From Clostridia bacterium (GTDB lineage: Bacteria; Bacillota; Clostridia; Lachnospirales; Anaerotignaceae), in contig RZZU01000005.1 of assembly GCA_009929735.1 (NCBI GenBank), positions 1 through 64,000 on the forward strand: a stretch of DNA of 64,000 nucleotides, read 5' to 3'. The notes under the pieces were generated by a model. That model had not been told where the DNA came from and searched no databases. It saw nothing but the letters and a program-made list of their open reading frames with translations. The translations under genes were made by a program, and so were the position numbers. Below, in pieces: positions 43,024 through 52,681 of this stretch; within the stretch, counting starts at the first letter, position 1, and the number at the start of each line of letters is the position of its first letter.

Positions 43024-43513
43024 GCTTTAACACCTCCATCAGCATTTTCTTTGCCCTAAAATAAATAACCTTTGCAGAATTTTCGCTGATTTTTAAAGAT
43101 AAGGCAATCTGAGAAAATGATAGCTCTGCATAAATTCTCAACAAAATGACATCCCGATATTTTTTCGGAATCCCTTCAATAATTGCTCTTACTGCTTTTT
43201 CAACATCTTTTCTTCTCATATGCTCTTCCGGATCAATACATCCCGAATAATAGGTGTTAACAACCAATTCCAAGTTTGCCGAATACAAATCTAATTTATT
43301 TTTCTTTAGATATTTAAAATACACATGCTTTCCAATGGAAGCAAGCCAAGTAAACAGCTCGCACTCCCCACGAAATCTATGAAAGGCTGTATAGGCTTGT
43401 AAAAAGGTTTCCTGTGTCAAATCCTCTGCCAAATCCCCGTCGGCACAAAGCCGATATAAAAAACAATATACCTTGTCATAAAATTCTGCATAAAGGGCTT
43501 CGAAGGACTTCAA
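43007..43513 (-). CDS. ECF-type RNA polymerase sigma factor
   Basis: A 168-residue sigma-70 family protein with region 2 (FYDKVYCFLYRLCADGDLAEDLTQETFLQAY) and region 4 (IPKKYRDVILLRIYAELSFSQIALSLKIS). I chose a TTG start at 43513 because AGAAGGTG lies five bases before it. An ATG at 43531 overlaps that region and has no ribosome site of its own. It is probably autoregulated with the anti-sigma factor next to it. Confidence 0.88.
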   Translation of the reverse strand: MKSFEALYAEFYDKVYCFLYRLCADGDLAEDLTQETFLQAYTAFHRFRGECELFTWLASIGKHVYFKYLKKNKLDLYSANLELVVNTYYSGCIDPEEHMRRKDVEKAVRAIIEGIPKKYRDVILLRIYAELSFSQIALSLKISENSAKVIYFRAKKMLMEVLKHEFEL

Positions 43514-43658
43514 TCCATCACCTTCTCTCATTTTGAATCATATTCTCACTATGATACCATAGCGGCATTGAAAAATCTATACCTTATGGTGCAAGAAGGA
43601 AGCATCTGCGCTTCTTTTTCCCGATCAGCGGCTTGCTTTTTATGACATTCTTTCCATT

Positions 43659-44321
43659 TTACCCGATAATCGTCCTCTCAAAATCCTGACCGTCCGCAAA
43701 CTCTTTCAGCAGCTTTTCGGCTTCTTCCAGAAGCTCTATAAGCTCTTTTGCGCCGTCGAAAACGTAAAACACCATAAGAATTTCTTTTGAGCTTTCCGTA
43801 ATCATCGCCCTGGTATTATCGCTGGTTGGATTGCCAAACGCCCCTAATTCATCAAATAAGGCGGGCAAACATTCGATATTCACAATATCCTTGCCAATGC
43901 CCTGATATGCAGTACCTTCAGCGGCACGTGCCCATAAAATATCACCCTGAAGCTGCCCCAAATCGTATGTCCCCATAGAATAGCCTGACTTTATGGAAAG
44001 ATAGTTATTAATATCCACCACGTTATTAATATAATACAACCCTCGTTCCTTGGAAATTCTCCGGCACATTGCCTCAGCCGAACAGCGGTAGCGGTTTGCA
44101 TCCTTCCCCAACGCTTTGTATGCCTTTCTGGTCGCCTGAATTTTTTCTCGTTTATTTGCTTGAGAAAGCTCAACCTCTGCCAGCTCGGCAATTTTTCTGT
44201 TTAATATTTCTAAAAAAGCGTCAGCATCTTCTTTAACGGCAACTTTGCACTGCAATATACCCAAAACCGCCTCTGGACAGCAATTTTTTATACTGCGATC
44301 TATCATTATTTTTCTCATCAT
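43659..44321 (-). CDS. B3/4 domain protein (PheT-related)
   Basis: A 220-residue protein with the B3/B4 fold of the phenylalanyl-tRNA synthetase beta chain (YRCSAEAMCRRISKERGLYYINNVVDINNYLSIKSGYSMGTYDL in part). Stand-alone versions are widespread in Firmicutes, and an editing role on mischarged tRNA has been considered but is not general. AAAGGAG lies five bases before the ATG. Confidence 0.85.
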   Translation of the reverse strand: MMRKIMIDRSIKNCCPEAVLGILQCKVAVKEDADAFLEILNRKIAELAEVELSQANKREKIQATRKAYKALGKDANRYRCSAEAMCRRISKERGLYYINNVVDINNYLSIKSGYSMGTYDLGQLQGDILWARAAEGTAYQGIGKDIVNIECLPALFDELGAFGNPTSDNTRAMITESSKEILMVFYVFDGAKELIELLEEAEKLLKEFADGQDFERTIIG

Positions 44322-44480
44322 CGTTTCTCCTTTACAAAACTTTTCTTATATAACAGATTACGACAAAAAAAATTCTTGTCAAGGGAAAAACCGCTTGTTT
44401 TCTGCAAATTTCATTATCCCTCTATTCCCACACAAGCAAACTTTGTGCTATGATAGAAAGAAAAAGGAGTGTACCTTCTC

Positions 44481-45398
44481 ATGACCCTTATGCAGTTGGA
44501 ATATATCATGGAAATTTATCATTGTGGTTCTATGAATAAAGCGGCGCAAAATTTGTTTGTTTCCCAATCTGCAATTTCCTCCGCCATAAAAGAATTGGAA
44601 GAAGAATTGGGCATAGCGATATTTGTCCGCAGCAACCGAGGAATTTCTTTGACGGAAGAAGGCCAAGAATTCATCTCGAAAATCCATCCCCTTTTGCAGC
44701 AGGTAAACGAAGTTGAGCAATTTTACTCCGTTAAAAATGAACAGAATAATCCAAGTCTATATATTTCAACCCAGCGTTATCCCTTCTGCGCCAAAGCATT
44801 TGTTGAATTTCTAAAAAAACAGAACGACCCAAGCTTTCGCTATGGTTTTAAAGAATGCCCTATGGGTAAGGTGATTGAAGAAGTACATAATGGAAAAAGT
44901 GATTTGGGAATCATTTTTCTTTCGGATATTACAGAGGTATTTTTAAGTAGACTGTTTCACTCAAAAAATCTTATTTTCCATGAAATGAAACGCTTACGTC
45001 CTCATGTTTTTATGAATTGTACGCATCCTTTGGCGCAAAAGAAAGAAATTTCTTTGAATGAGCTGAAAAATTATGCTTTTGTCATTTTTTCGAAAAAAGA
45101 GGAGAGTTCCCTGAATTTTTCAGAAGAAGCAATGCTAAACCAAGCAATTGATTACAGCCAAATAATTTATGTTAACGACAGGGCAACCGCCTATAATATC
45201 ATGGCCCATACTTCGGCAATTTCCACCGGCAGCGGCGTTTTGCCCGAAGGCTATTGTGACCCACGTATTTTGGCTATTCCTATCGCCTCCCCCGTCTGCG
45301 ATATGCGCATCGGGTGGATTTCAAGAAAAGAAGAATTGCTTTCTCAAAAAGCGGTGGAGTTCGTGGAAATTTTAGAGGAACAAATAAAAAAATACTGA
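44481..45398 (+). CDS. LysR-family transcriptional regulator
   Basis: A 305-residue regulator. The N-terminal winged helix is MNKAAQNLFVSQSAISSAIKELEEELG, followed by a two-lobe ligand domain. The start is the ATG at 44481. A GTG four codons upstream coincides with the AAAGGAG ribosome site and is less likely. It is divergent from the B3/4 gene and convergent with methionine gamma-lyase. Target and ligand are unknown, with sulfur amino acids possible only by proximity. Confidence 0.9.
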   Translation: MTLMQLEYIMEIYHCGSMNKAAQNLFVSQSAISSAIKELEEELGIAIFVRSNRGISLTEEGQEFISKIHPLLQQVNEVEQFYSVKNEQNNPSLYISTQRYPFCAKAFVEFLKKQNDPSFRYGFKECPMGKVIEEVHNGKSDLGIIFLSDITEVFLSRLFHSKNLIFHEMKRLRPHVFMNCTHPLAQKKEISLNELKNYAFVIFSKKEESSLNFSEEAMLNQAIDYSQIIYVNDRATAYNIMAHTSAISTGSGVLPEGYCDPRILAIPIASPVCDMRIGWISRKEELLSQKAVEFVEILEEQIKKY

Positions 45399-45575
45399 GC
45401 TCACGTAGACAAACCTTGAGCGTCGCCCAAACCCGCTTGCTTTTTGTAAAAAGCAAGACCAAAAACTTATGTATAAACCGTATGTTCATGAGGTTTATAA
45501 TGGGTCAAGGATGCAATGGTAAAGAAGTGCCATCTGTCCGTAGGACAGCTTTGCGGAGCAAAGTGCTGGGCGAAA

Positions 45576-45627
45576 CCCTTGTGGGCGTTTGAGGGCAAAG
45601 TCCTCAAGGGTTTGACCTTGTCAACAC
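45576..45627. repeat. Intergenic repeat shared with 52831-52883
   Basis: CTTGTGGGCGTTTGAGGGCA...CCTTGTCAACAC resembles CTTGTGGGTGCTTTAGGACA...CCTTGTCTACAC at 52831, roughly 70 percent alike by eye over 52 bp. Both copies lie between genes. Confidence 0.5.
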
Positions 45628-45631
45628 ATTC

Positions 45632-45663
45632 AGAAAACCGCCGTTTAAAAACGGCGGTTTTCT
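45632..45663. terminator. Two-way intrinsic terminator
   Basis: Fifteen-base arms AGAAAACCGCCGTTT and AAACGGCGGTTTTCT are separated by AA. It lies between the convergent LysR and methionine gamma-lyase genes and could serve both. Confidence 0.85.
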
Positions 45664-45781
45664 AGGCGAGAGCAGTAAGAAAAGCTTTCCTTGTTTGTAA
45701 AATTACAGCTTCGTCCGTATAGAACTACGCACTGCACAAAATATTGAGCAAACTTCCCAATCTTAATGCAAATATATAAAC

Positions 45782-46984
45782 TTAAATTTTGTCAAAACCC
45801 ATCTTTAAGTCATCAATAATATCTTCAACGTTTTCCAAGCCAACTGACAGACGAATTAATCCTGCGGAAATACCTGCACCTTTTAACTCCTCTTCGGAAT
45901 ACGTGGAATGTGTCATAGATGCAGGATGCTCAATCAAGGTTTCCGCATCGCCTAAGGAAACAGCGATCGTTGCCATTGACAGGCTATTTACAAATTTCAT
46001 ACCTACTTCCTTGCCGCCCTTAACCTCAAAAGAAATCATAGCTCCAAAATCAACCATTTGCTTTTTCGCAATTTCATGTCCAGGATGAGATTCCAATCCG
46101 GGGTAGTAAACCTTTTCCACCTTGTCATGGCTTTCCAAAAATTCCGCAACAAGTTTCGCATTCGCACAATGTCTTTGCATACGAATTTCCAAAGTCTTTA
46201 AACCACGTAAAATTAAGAAGGATTCAAAAGGCCCAATGACTGCGCCAGTCATATCCTTAAGGCCAAAAAATCTTACCTGCTGCATAAAATCCGCTTTGCC
46301 AATTACAAACCCAGCAATGACATCCCCATGACCATTCAGGTATTTTGTTGCAGAATGAACAACAACATCAGCGCCTAATTCCAACGGTCTTTGCAGATAG
46401 GGGGATGCAAACGTATTGTCGCAGACAACTTTAATTGCAGGATCATAGCTATGTACAATTTTTGAAATCTCAGAAATATCCGCAATCTTTAAGTTCGGGT
46501 TCGCAGGTGTTTCCAAATAAACACAAACGGTGTTTTCTTTTAAGTTTGCTTTTACTGCCTCCAAGTCCGAGGTGTCAATAAAAGTAACCTCAACGCCATA
46601 GCGTGTCATTCCATGCTGCAATAACGCAAAAGTGCATCCGTATAAGGTTTCATCAGCCAAAATATGCTTGCCGGCTCCTGCGATACTCCATAAACAAGAG
46701 GCGATTGCGCCTATACCACTGGATGTAGCAACACAACCCTCGCCACTTTCCAAAACCGCAACCTTGCTTTCCAAAACAGATGTGGTGGGATTGCCTAAGC
46801 GAGTATAAATAAATCCTTCCTCTTCTCCCGCAAAACGGCGTCCGCCTTGTTCACAGTCTTCGAAAAAAAACGTGGATGTTTGATAGATTGGCATTGTTAG
46901 GGAACCATATTGCTTATCCCTGATATTTCCTGCGTGAATTGCCTTTGTTCCAAAACCGCCGTTTGCGTGTGTCACATAAAACAC
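45782..46984 (-). CDS. megL: L-methionine gamma-lyase
   Basis: A 400-residue PLP enzyme of the Cys/Met metabolism family that splits methionine into methanethiol, 2-oxobutyrate and ammonia. PLP Lys is in SATKYLNGHGD, and the Arg/Tyr pair is in the YTRLGNPT segment. The cysteine in LYGCTF, which marks gamma-lyases of the P. putida type against cystathionine lyases, is present. 2-oxobutyrate can be fermented to propionate. Cystathionine lyase remains an alternative. Confidence 0.88.
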   Translation of the reverse strand: MFYVTHANGGFGTKAIHAGNIRDKQYGSLTMPIYQTSTFFFEDCEQGGRRFAGEEEGFIYTRLGNPTTSVLESKVAVLESGEGCVATSSGIGAIASCLWSIAGAGKHILADETLYGCTFALLQHGMTRYGVEVTFIDTSDLEAVKANLKENTVCVYLETPANPNLKIADISEISKIVHSYDPAIKVVCDNTFASPYLQRPLELGADVVVHSATKYLNGHGDVIAGFVIGKADFMQQVRFFGLKDMTGAVIGPFESFLILRGLKTLEIRMQRHCANAKLVAEFLESHDKVEKVYYPGLESHPGHEIAKKQMVDFGAMISFEVKGGKEVGMKFVNSLSMATIAVSLGDAETLIEHPASMTHSTYSEEELKGAGISAGLIRLSVGLENVEDIIDDLKMGFDKI

Positions 46985-47122
46985 TCCCTTTTCATAAAGA
47001 TGATGTATTTTCCATTTATTGTCACACTAAGTATACCACACAAAAAGCATCACTCGTTATTAGCGCTTTTTTATACTTGGTTATCTAAAAAACCGATAAC
47101 TGCGTCCAATCACCCAATCCCC

Positions 47123-47151
47123 TTGAAATTGAATGAAAAAAAAGGTATCAT
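47123..47151 (+). promoter_or_regulatory. Sigma-A promoter
   Basis: TTGAAA-17 bp-TATCAT, 33 bp upstream of the ATG at 47185. Confidence 0.65.
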
Positions 47152-47184
47152 AGTCCATGATGAAAAGAAAAGGAGAGAATAAAA

Positions 47185-47598
47185 ATGGAACAAAAAACTT
47201 TGCTTGTATCAAGCGTTGAGTATTACAGCTACTTGAAAAATATTCCTGCAAATAAAGTGTTTCTTTCATTTCGGCAGGCTTCCATTCTAACCATGCTACT
47301 GGAAAGCAACGCAAGCTTCCCCGAAATGGATTTGGACTTTTATGCTGGTATGATTGACGGAGTAATCTCCATGGAAAGTGATGCCGAGGAAAACGATTAT
47401 GCACATTATAAAGAACGAATTTCCTTGGTTTCAGAAGTTGTTAAGATGCTTGCGCAAAAACATCAGTTAGACGCCATCGAAGCCTGCGGTATTTACTATG
47501 AATCTCACACGGCAGAAACCGTTTCAGAGGATAAAACAGGGTACTATCAAAAAATGGCAGCAGAAATTTACGCTTTGGTTGAGGCTGAAAAAAAATGA
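47185..47598 (+). CDS. Protein of unknown function (137 aa)
   Basis: A soluble, acidic, mostly helical protein without recognised motifs. AAAGGAGAGAATAAAA precedes the ATG. Flanked by its own promoter and a strong terminator, so it is a single-gene unit. Confidence 0.75.
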   Translation: MEQKTLLVSSVEYYSYLKNIPANKVFLSFRQASILTMLLESNASFPEMDLDFYAGMIDGVISMESDAEENDYAHYKERISLVSEVVKMLAQKHQLDAIEACGIYYESHTAETVSEDKTGYYQKMAAEIYALVEAEKK

Positions 47599-47606
47599 TA
47601 CAAACA

Positions 47607-47652
47607 CCCCATTTGCTTCGTATTCCGCTTGCTGCAAATGGGGCATTTTTTT
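47607..47652 (+). terminator. Terminator of the 137-residue gene
   Basis: CCCCATTTGC and GCAAATGGGG enclose a 20-base loop and are followed by seven T residues. Confidence 0.85.
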
Positions 47653-47666
47653 AGTAAGATGACTGC

Positions 47667-47709
47667 AAAAGCAAAGGCTCCAATCAAATTGACTGGAGCC
47701 TTTGCTTTT
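47667..47709. terminator. Two-way terminator, mainly for hcp
   Basis: AAAAGCAAAGGCTCCA pairs with TGGAGCCTTTGCTTTT. On the minus strand it ends in a T-run after hcp. Confidence 0.85.
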
Positions 47710-47733
47710 CTATTTTAAAGAGGTCCGTTTAAA

Positions 47734-49365
47734 TTATTCGCCCATAAACAATTTGATGTCGTCATCAACTTGTCCAACTCCTGCGATACCAAACTTTTCA
47801 ACCAGAACCTTCGCAACATTAGGAGATAAAAATCCAGGCAAGGTTGGACCAAGATGAATATTTTTTATTCCTAAAGAAAGTAAAGCAAGCAATACAATGA
47901 CCGCTTTTTGCTCATACCAAGCAATATTATAAGCAATGGGGAGTTCATTCACATCCTTAAGCGCAAATATTTCTTTCAGCTTTAAAGCGATCACGGCAAG
48001 CGAATAGGAGTCGTTGCATTGTCCCGCATCAAGAACTCTTGGAATGCCGCCAATATCTCCGAGATCGAGTTTATTGTAGCGGTATTTTGCACATCCGGCA
48101 GTCAGAATTACCGTATCCTTTGGCAATTTTTTTGCAAATTCCGTGTAATACTCACGAGATTTCATTCTGCCATCGCAACCTGCCATAACAAAGAATTTCT
48201 TAATTGCTCCTGATTTTACTGCATCAACCACTTTATCCGCAAGCGCAAATACCTGATTATGCGCAAAACCGCCAACAATACTGCCGCTTTCAATTTCTAC
48301 GGGAGGCTTGCTCTGCTTTGCCATTTCAATGATTGCGGAAAAATCCTTTTTACCGTTTTCATCAGCTTCAATATGAGGACATCCTGGAAATCCAGATGCA
48401 CCCGAAGTAAAGATTCTTTTTCTTATTTCCTCACTTCTTGGAGGAACAATGCAGTTTGTTGTAAAGAGAATCGGCCCGTTAAAGGTTTCAAATTCTGTTA
48501 CCTGCGCCCACCATGAACCACCATAGTTCCCTGCAAAGTTATCATATTTTTTAAACACAGGATAGTAATGCGCAGGAAGCATCTCACTATGTGTATATAC
48601 ATCCACACCCGTGCCTTTCGTCTGCTCCAATAATTGTTCTAAATCCGCAAGGTCATGTCCCGAAATTAAAATAGCGGGATTACTGCGAACTCCAATATTT
48701 ACACTGGTAATTTCGGGATTTCCATATTTTGAGGTATTGGCTTCATCTAACAGTGCCATCGCTTGCACACCAAACTCACCCGTCTTAAGCGTTAAGGCCA
48801 CAAGCTCGTCTGCTGACAAAGAATCATCAAGGGTAGCTACCAGCGCTTCATAGATAAATGTATAGATGTCAAAATTCTCCTTGCCGATATTAAGAGCGTG
48901 ATCCGTATAAGCAGCCATACCTTTTAAACCGTAAATAATCATTTCTCGCAAAGAACGAACATCTTCATTTTCAGTGGAAAGCACACCTACCTTTGAAGCC
49001 TTTTCCAGCATAGAAGCTCTATCACTTACTTCAAATTCCGCTGCATCTCCAAGGCTCACGTTAGAAACCTGTTTTTTCAGCTCATTTCTAAAGCCTATCA
49101 TTTTGTTGATCTGAATTTCGATGGCGCCGTCATCAAAATTGGCATTTGTAATGGTAATAAAAAGACTTTTTAAAACCTGATGATTTACTTCATTGATGGA
49201 TGTAACATCCAGTTTGCCTTTCACCACAATTTCAGCGATGCCTTTTGTTGTATAAACAAGCAAATCTTGCAGTTTTGCAACTTCCTCATTTTTACCGCAT
49301 ACACCTCTTATCTCACACCCGGTGCCTTTTGCAGTTTCCTGACACTGAAAACAAAACATACTCAT
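47734..49365 (-). CDS. hcp: Hybrid cluster protein (hydroxylamine reductase)
   Basis: A 543-residue Fe-S enzyme linked to nitrosative stress, reported to reduce hydroxylamine or nitric oxide. The N-terminal cluster motif [13 protein letters not shown]...GVCG and later cluster ligands ([30 protein letters not shown]) are present. A rubredoxin-like gene with a nonsense codon lies directly upstream on the same strand and may have been its redox partner. Confidence 0.96.
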   Translation of the reverse strand: MSMFCFQCQETAKGTGCEIRGVCGKNEEVAKLQDLLVYTTKGIAEIVVKGKLDVTSINEVNHQVLKSLFITITNANFDDGAIEIQINKMIGFRNELKKQVSNVSLGDAAEFEVSDRASMLEKASKVGVLSTENEDVRSLREMIIYGLKGMAAYTDHALNIGKENFDIYTFIYEALVATLDDSLSADELVALTLKTGEFGVQAMALLDEANTSKYGNPEITSVNIGVRSNPAILISGHDLADLEQLLEQTKGTGVDVYTHSEMLPAHYYPVFKKYDNFAGNYGGSWWAQVTEFETFNGPILFTTNCIVPPRSEEIRKRIFTSGASGFPGCPHIEADENGKKDFSAIIEMAKQSKPPVEIESGSIVGGFAHNQVFALADKVVDAVKSGAIKKFFVMAGCDGRMKSREYYTEFAKKLPKDTVILTAGCAKYRYNKLDLGDIGGIPRVLDAGQCNDSYSLAVIALKLKEIFALKDVNELPIAYNIAWYEQKAVIVLLALLSLGIKNIHLGPTLPGFLSPNVAKVLVEKFGIAGVGQVDDDIKLFMGE

Positions 49366-49380
49366 AAACGTACCTCCTTT

Positions 49381-49548
49381 TTATCCTTCTTTAACCGCTT
49401 CAAAATCTTCTTTGCCGACAAAACAAATTGGGCAAACCTAATCAGACGGAATATTTTCAAAAGACGTTCCCGGTGCAATTCCGCTGTCTGGATCTCCTAC
49501 TTGCGGATCATAAATATATCCGCATGGAATACAAACATATTTTAACAT
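49381..49548 (-). pseudogene. Rubredoxin with an in-frame amber codon
   Basis: The minus strand from the ATG at 49548 reads [19 protein letters not shown]...IPSD, then TAG at 49438-49440 (codon 37), then VCPICFVGKEDFEAVKEG and TAA. Both CxxC iron sites (CIPC, CPIC) and the DPxxGD loop are intact. The stop replaces the Trp that is nearly invariant before VCPIC, and one change (TGG to TAG) explains it. The Gly after the second CPIC is Phe here. Either a very recent pseudogene, a sequencing error, or a read-through case. Upstream of hcp by 15 bp. Confidence 0.85.
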
Positions 49549-49570
49549 TTTATGCCCCCTTTCTACATTA

Positions 49571-49614
49571 TATAAAGCAAACTCTTTCTTCATATAAAGC
49601 AAACTCTTTCTTCC
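49571..49614. repeat. Tandem duplication of a 22-bp unit
   Basis: The unit beginning TATAAAGCAAACTCTTTCTT occurs twice in succession with one difference. It lies 23 bp upstream of the rubredoxin start on the minus strand, where it duplicates a TATAAT-like word and so may affect the promoter. Confidence 0.85.
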
Positions 49615-49935
49615 AATGCATACCTCCGCTAATCTATAGCTTTTGAATGACTATAGAAATCTTTTTCAAACATTACTGCGTTAGAAAAGTAATTTATTGT
49701 TAAATTATAAAGAATCTAGCGAAAGCTGTATGTTGTTTTTACAACACTTTCATTTTTATTTTGGTTTTATATCTGCTTTTAAAAACAAACCCATAAGAAA
49801 TACAGCTCATTCTGAAAATAAAGTATGCTTCTTTCTCCGATTTATAGGCTATGCTTAACATGAAAGCTTTCTCATGTATTCATAACACCGCCCATTCTAC
49901 AGTCCTTCTGTACCCAAGCTATTTAAAACTTACAC
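49615..49935. other. Intergenic region upstream of the diguanylate cyclase
   Basis: About 320 bp of AT-rich DNA with no gene or clear structure seen. Confidence 0.5.
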
Positions 49936-49965
49936 TTGATTTTTTAAGAAAACCGGATATATAAT
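49936..49965 (+). promoter_or_regulatory. Sigma-A promoter of the diguanylate cyclase gene
   Basis: TTGATT-18 bp-TATAAT. The start codon lies about 100 bp downstream, leaving a long leader. Confidence 0.55.
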
Positions 49966-50068
49966 AAAATTTATCACTTAAAACACAAAAATCGCAATGA
50001 TCTCTGGGCAAATGAAAACAAATGAAACCCTTCAGTGATTATTGCGAGAAAAGTAAGGGGATAGCACC

Positions 50069-51244
50069 ATGAAAAAAATAAATAGTGACAAACTGTTACT
50101 GACATATTCTATTTTAGCAATGGCGCTAATCCTATTAATCGGTTTATTGTATTCCTATTATTGTATGAATCATTCAAAAATAGGTAGTGATTCCTATGAA
50201 GAAATAATGCTTTCAAATGAGCTGACCGCAGATATTCTGCCCCCACCTGAATATATTGTAGAATCCTATGCCTCTGCACTGGAATACATTTATATTGATA
50301 ATCAAAGCAGGCGTGAGGAACTTTATTCGCAAATCTTACAGTTTGAAAATTCTTACAATATACAACATGAATTTTGGGTGGATAACTTACCGGATTATGA
50401 TAATTTAAGGCAGGTTGTTCTTGTGGAATCTTATAAACCGGCGCAGCGTTTTTATCAAATCTTTTTTTATCAGGTTGTCCCTGCGGTAGCCTCAAACAAC
50501 CAAAAAGCCATCGAGGTTGCTCGATTAAATTTGCAGAATGTTTATAATGAACATTCTCAAGCAATTGAAAAATGTGTTGTAACTGCTGAGCAATGGCGCA
50601 ATATGATTTTTAATTCCTCAAATGAATTGGCTGAACGGAATGATATTCTAATGAAATTTTTGATTTTAGCCTTTTTTATACTTTGCATTATTTTTTGCAT
50701 ATATACCTACTATTCAGAAAAAAAATTGTTGCATATGGCTTATTATGACAGCCTGACTATGCTTCCAAACAGAAAACGATTAATTGAAAAATTAGAACAT
50801 CGCATCAGAAGCAAAAAGCACTTTAGTTTTGTCATTTTTGATCTTGACGGGTTTAAAAAAATAAATGACACATTTGGACATATTGCAGGCGATACCCTGC
50901 TTCAAGAAATCTCCAATATTCTTATGGAACAGAAGCATCCCAACGATCTGCTCGGACGTTTAGGAGGAGATGAATTTGCACTCATGATTGACCATGGTTC
51001 GGATCACATGAATATATTAGAATACATTGAAAATTTACGGAAAGCTTTGCCTAAATCAGTCAATATCAACCAGAGTATATTGCCCGTCAGTGCAAGCTTT
51101 GGCATTGCTTCTTTCCCTGAAGACGCAAGTACGGCGAAGGAGTTAATAACTTATGCTGATTTAGCGATGTATTATGCGAAAAAATCGGGCGGAAATAATG
51201 TGCAGCGGTTTCATTCTGAATTGCAAAATAAGGATCTTAGATAA
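50069..51244 (+). CDS. Membrane diguanylate cyclase (GGDEF)
   Basis: A 391-residue protein that should make cyclic di-GMP. Membrane helix near residues 10-30, an extracellular helical sensor of about 165 residues, a second helix near 205-225, then a GGDEF domain with the intact active site GRLGGDEFALM near 310. The inhibitory RxxD site upstream of GGDEF reads HPND, so product inhibition at that site is unlikely. The ligand of the sensor is unknown. Confidence 0.93.
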   Translation: MKKINSDKLLLTYSILAMALILLIGLLYSYYCMNHSKIGSDSYEEIMLSNELTADILPPPEYIVESYASALEYIYIDNQSRREELYSQILQFENSYNIQHEFWVDNLPDYDNLRQVVLVESYKPAQRFYQIFFYQVVPAVASNNQKAIEVARLNLQNVYNEHSQAIEKCVVTAEQWRNMIFNSSNELAERNDILMKFLILAFFILCIIFCIYTYYSEKKLLHMAYYDSLTMLPNRKRLIEKLEHRIRSKKHFSFVIFDLDGFKKINDTFGHIAGDTLLQEISNILMEQKHPNDLLGRLGGDEFALMIDHGSDHMNILEYIENLRKALPKSVNINQSILPVSASFGIASFPEDASTAKELITYADLAMYYAKKSGGNNVQRFHSELQNKDLR

Positions 51245-51486
51245 TCTTTCAATTATGATACGCAATAGAGCCGTATGGTTGCATAAGTTCAAGATACGCC
51301 CTTTGCAGTAGGAAGAGGCTCCTTAAGGGATATAGCAAAAGCATCTGGTATTGCACCACGTACCTTCTGAAATTTCTTCCATACAAAAAAAGACTTTGTT
51401 TACCACATGACTTTATACAAACGAGAAAAGCAAAACTGAAATTTCAGAGTCTTGTTATTCAGAACAGGATGTTGGAAAAGGAAAGT

Positions 51487-51800
51487 TTTCGAGAGTTCTT
51501 GCGTTCCATTTTTTGCAGATTATAATATTTTTGATTATCTGAGCAAGGAAGAAATTTTCATGCCATATGCTCGCTGGCCTGAAAATTATATGAAAAAGAA
51601 ATGAACTGCAGAGCAAAATACCATGCGAATTTTAAATCAAGTTGTGCCTAAGCGCACAGACTGTGATTGTAAGGTATTTGCAAATTTCTGCAAAGCATTA
51701 TTCGTTATGGGAAAGAAACCCTATACGTCCAAGTCTATGAAGAAATGATTGAGCACATCGTTGACATGATTTTAGATTATGTGATTGCAGAAGCTCCTGA
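51487..51800 (+). pseudogene. Possible decayed coding remnant
   Basis: Open stretches read DYNIFDYLSKEEIFMPYARWPENYMKKK-stop in part, then TAEQNTMRILNQVVPKRTDCD, then after a frame change VYEEMIEHIVDMILDYVIAEAPEKR. They look protein-like but are broken by a stop and a shift and have no start. I do not recognise the family. The rest of 51245-51970 holds no gene I can support. Confidence 0.3.
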
Positions 51801-51876
51801 AAAACGCAGTAGTCCCTTTTCGGTGGAATTTTCTCCTATTTGATACGGTTTTCCTAATAACAAAAAAATTTAAAAA

Positions 51877-51944
51877 CCCCTGTAAAACAGTTTTTGCCGA
51901 AAAATCAGCTAGTGTACGCCGCTTTTCGTTCTGTTTTACAGGGG
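51877..51944. repeat. Inverted repeat, 14-bp arms, 40-bp spacer
   Basis: CCCCTGTAAAACAG and CTGTTTTACAGGGG are exact complements. The unit is flanked by A-rich and T-rich runs. It could be a large two-way terminator or a miniature inverted-repeat element. Confidence 0.7.
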
Positions 51945-51970
51945 AAATTTTATTCATTGCAAAAATCAGT

Positions 51971-52237
51971 TTAATATATATTTTCTATTGATATAACCCG
52001 AACTGCATCTTTTGCCGAACCATTCAAATTGCTGACCGTCGCACCTTTTGCAACTTCCAAATTTGTTTCGACTGCCAACTTTGCTATTTCAACAGCGTTT
52101 ACTGTACCACCCACTGCCAAGTTTAGCTTTGGTGCCTCATCTGCCATTTTCATAACAACCCCTGCAGCATCCACCGTGCGCAAAAATACGTTTTCAACGG
52201 AAGCATTCCAAATAATAACAGGAGCGTCCGCCGCCAC
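51971..52237 (-). pseudogene. C-terminal remnant of a repetitive surface-like protein
   Basis: An 88-residue frame rich in Val, Ala and Asn (AKLAVETNLEVAKGATVSNLNG) resembling beta-solenoid/bacterial adhesin tails. It has only a GTG start without a ribosome site, and the frame is open a further 11 codons upstream to a stop. Most likely a truncated tail of a lost gene. No domain is recognised with certainty. Confidence 0.4.
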
Positions 52238-52273
52238 TTCAAGCGTACCAACTTTGTCTTCTCCTCTTGCAAA

Positions 52274-52681
52274 TTAAAATGATGATTGAAGCAAAAACCT
52301 CCTCAAGTCTGCAATATAAGCAGATTGCTGTTTCTTCAAATATGCCCCTGCAAAAGGCTTTAAAATCATCTTTTTCACAGTTACAGCCTCTGTAAAGTTG
52401 ATTGAGGTTTCTTCATTATCATATGAAAATAGTCCAACCCAATGACCGTGCATCATATCATTCTCCATATCAAATTCATATCTTTTCATCGGTTCAAATG
52501 CCGTAACCGTAAAAACGGTAGCATATCCGTCTTTCGTATATTCTACAAATTGCTTTCCATCCTCCAGCACCTCTATTTGAGCCAAATCGCTTCTCCAAGT
52601 GAAATTCTCCAGTGAAGTAACCGTATTCCATACTTTTTCCAAACCACAGTGAAGAACCAACTTAACATTTGCAGTTGCCAT
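52274..52681 (-). CDS. SRPBCC-family protein
   Basis: A 135-residue START/Bet v 1-like protein with the polyketide cyclase pattern: N-terminal strand with VWNTVTSLENFTWRSDL, YATVFTVTAFEPMKRYEF, and a long C-terminal helix. The family binds hydrophobic ligands, and this ligand is unknown. Confidence 0.78.
   Translation of the reverse strand: MATANVKLVLHCGLEKVWNTVTSLENFTWRSDLAQIEVLEDGKQFVEYTKDGYATVFTVTAFEPMKRYEFDMENDMMHGHWVGLFSYDNEETSINFTEAVTVKKMILKPFAGAYLKKQQSAYIADLRRFLLQSSF

Noticed and set aside
43513..43531. ATG start for the ECF sigma factor
   Set aside because: The ribosome site AGAAGGTG lies downstream of that ATG and is well spaced from the TTG at 43513 instead.
49438..49440. Pyrrolysine or other programmed amber decoding in rubredoxin
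   Set aside because: The replaced residue is a conserved Trp one base change away from TAG, and no decoding genes are in the window. A nonsense mutation or a sequence error is the simpler reading.
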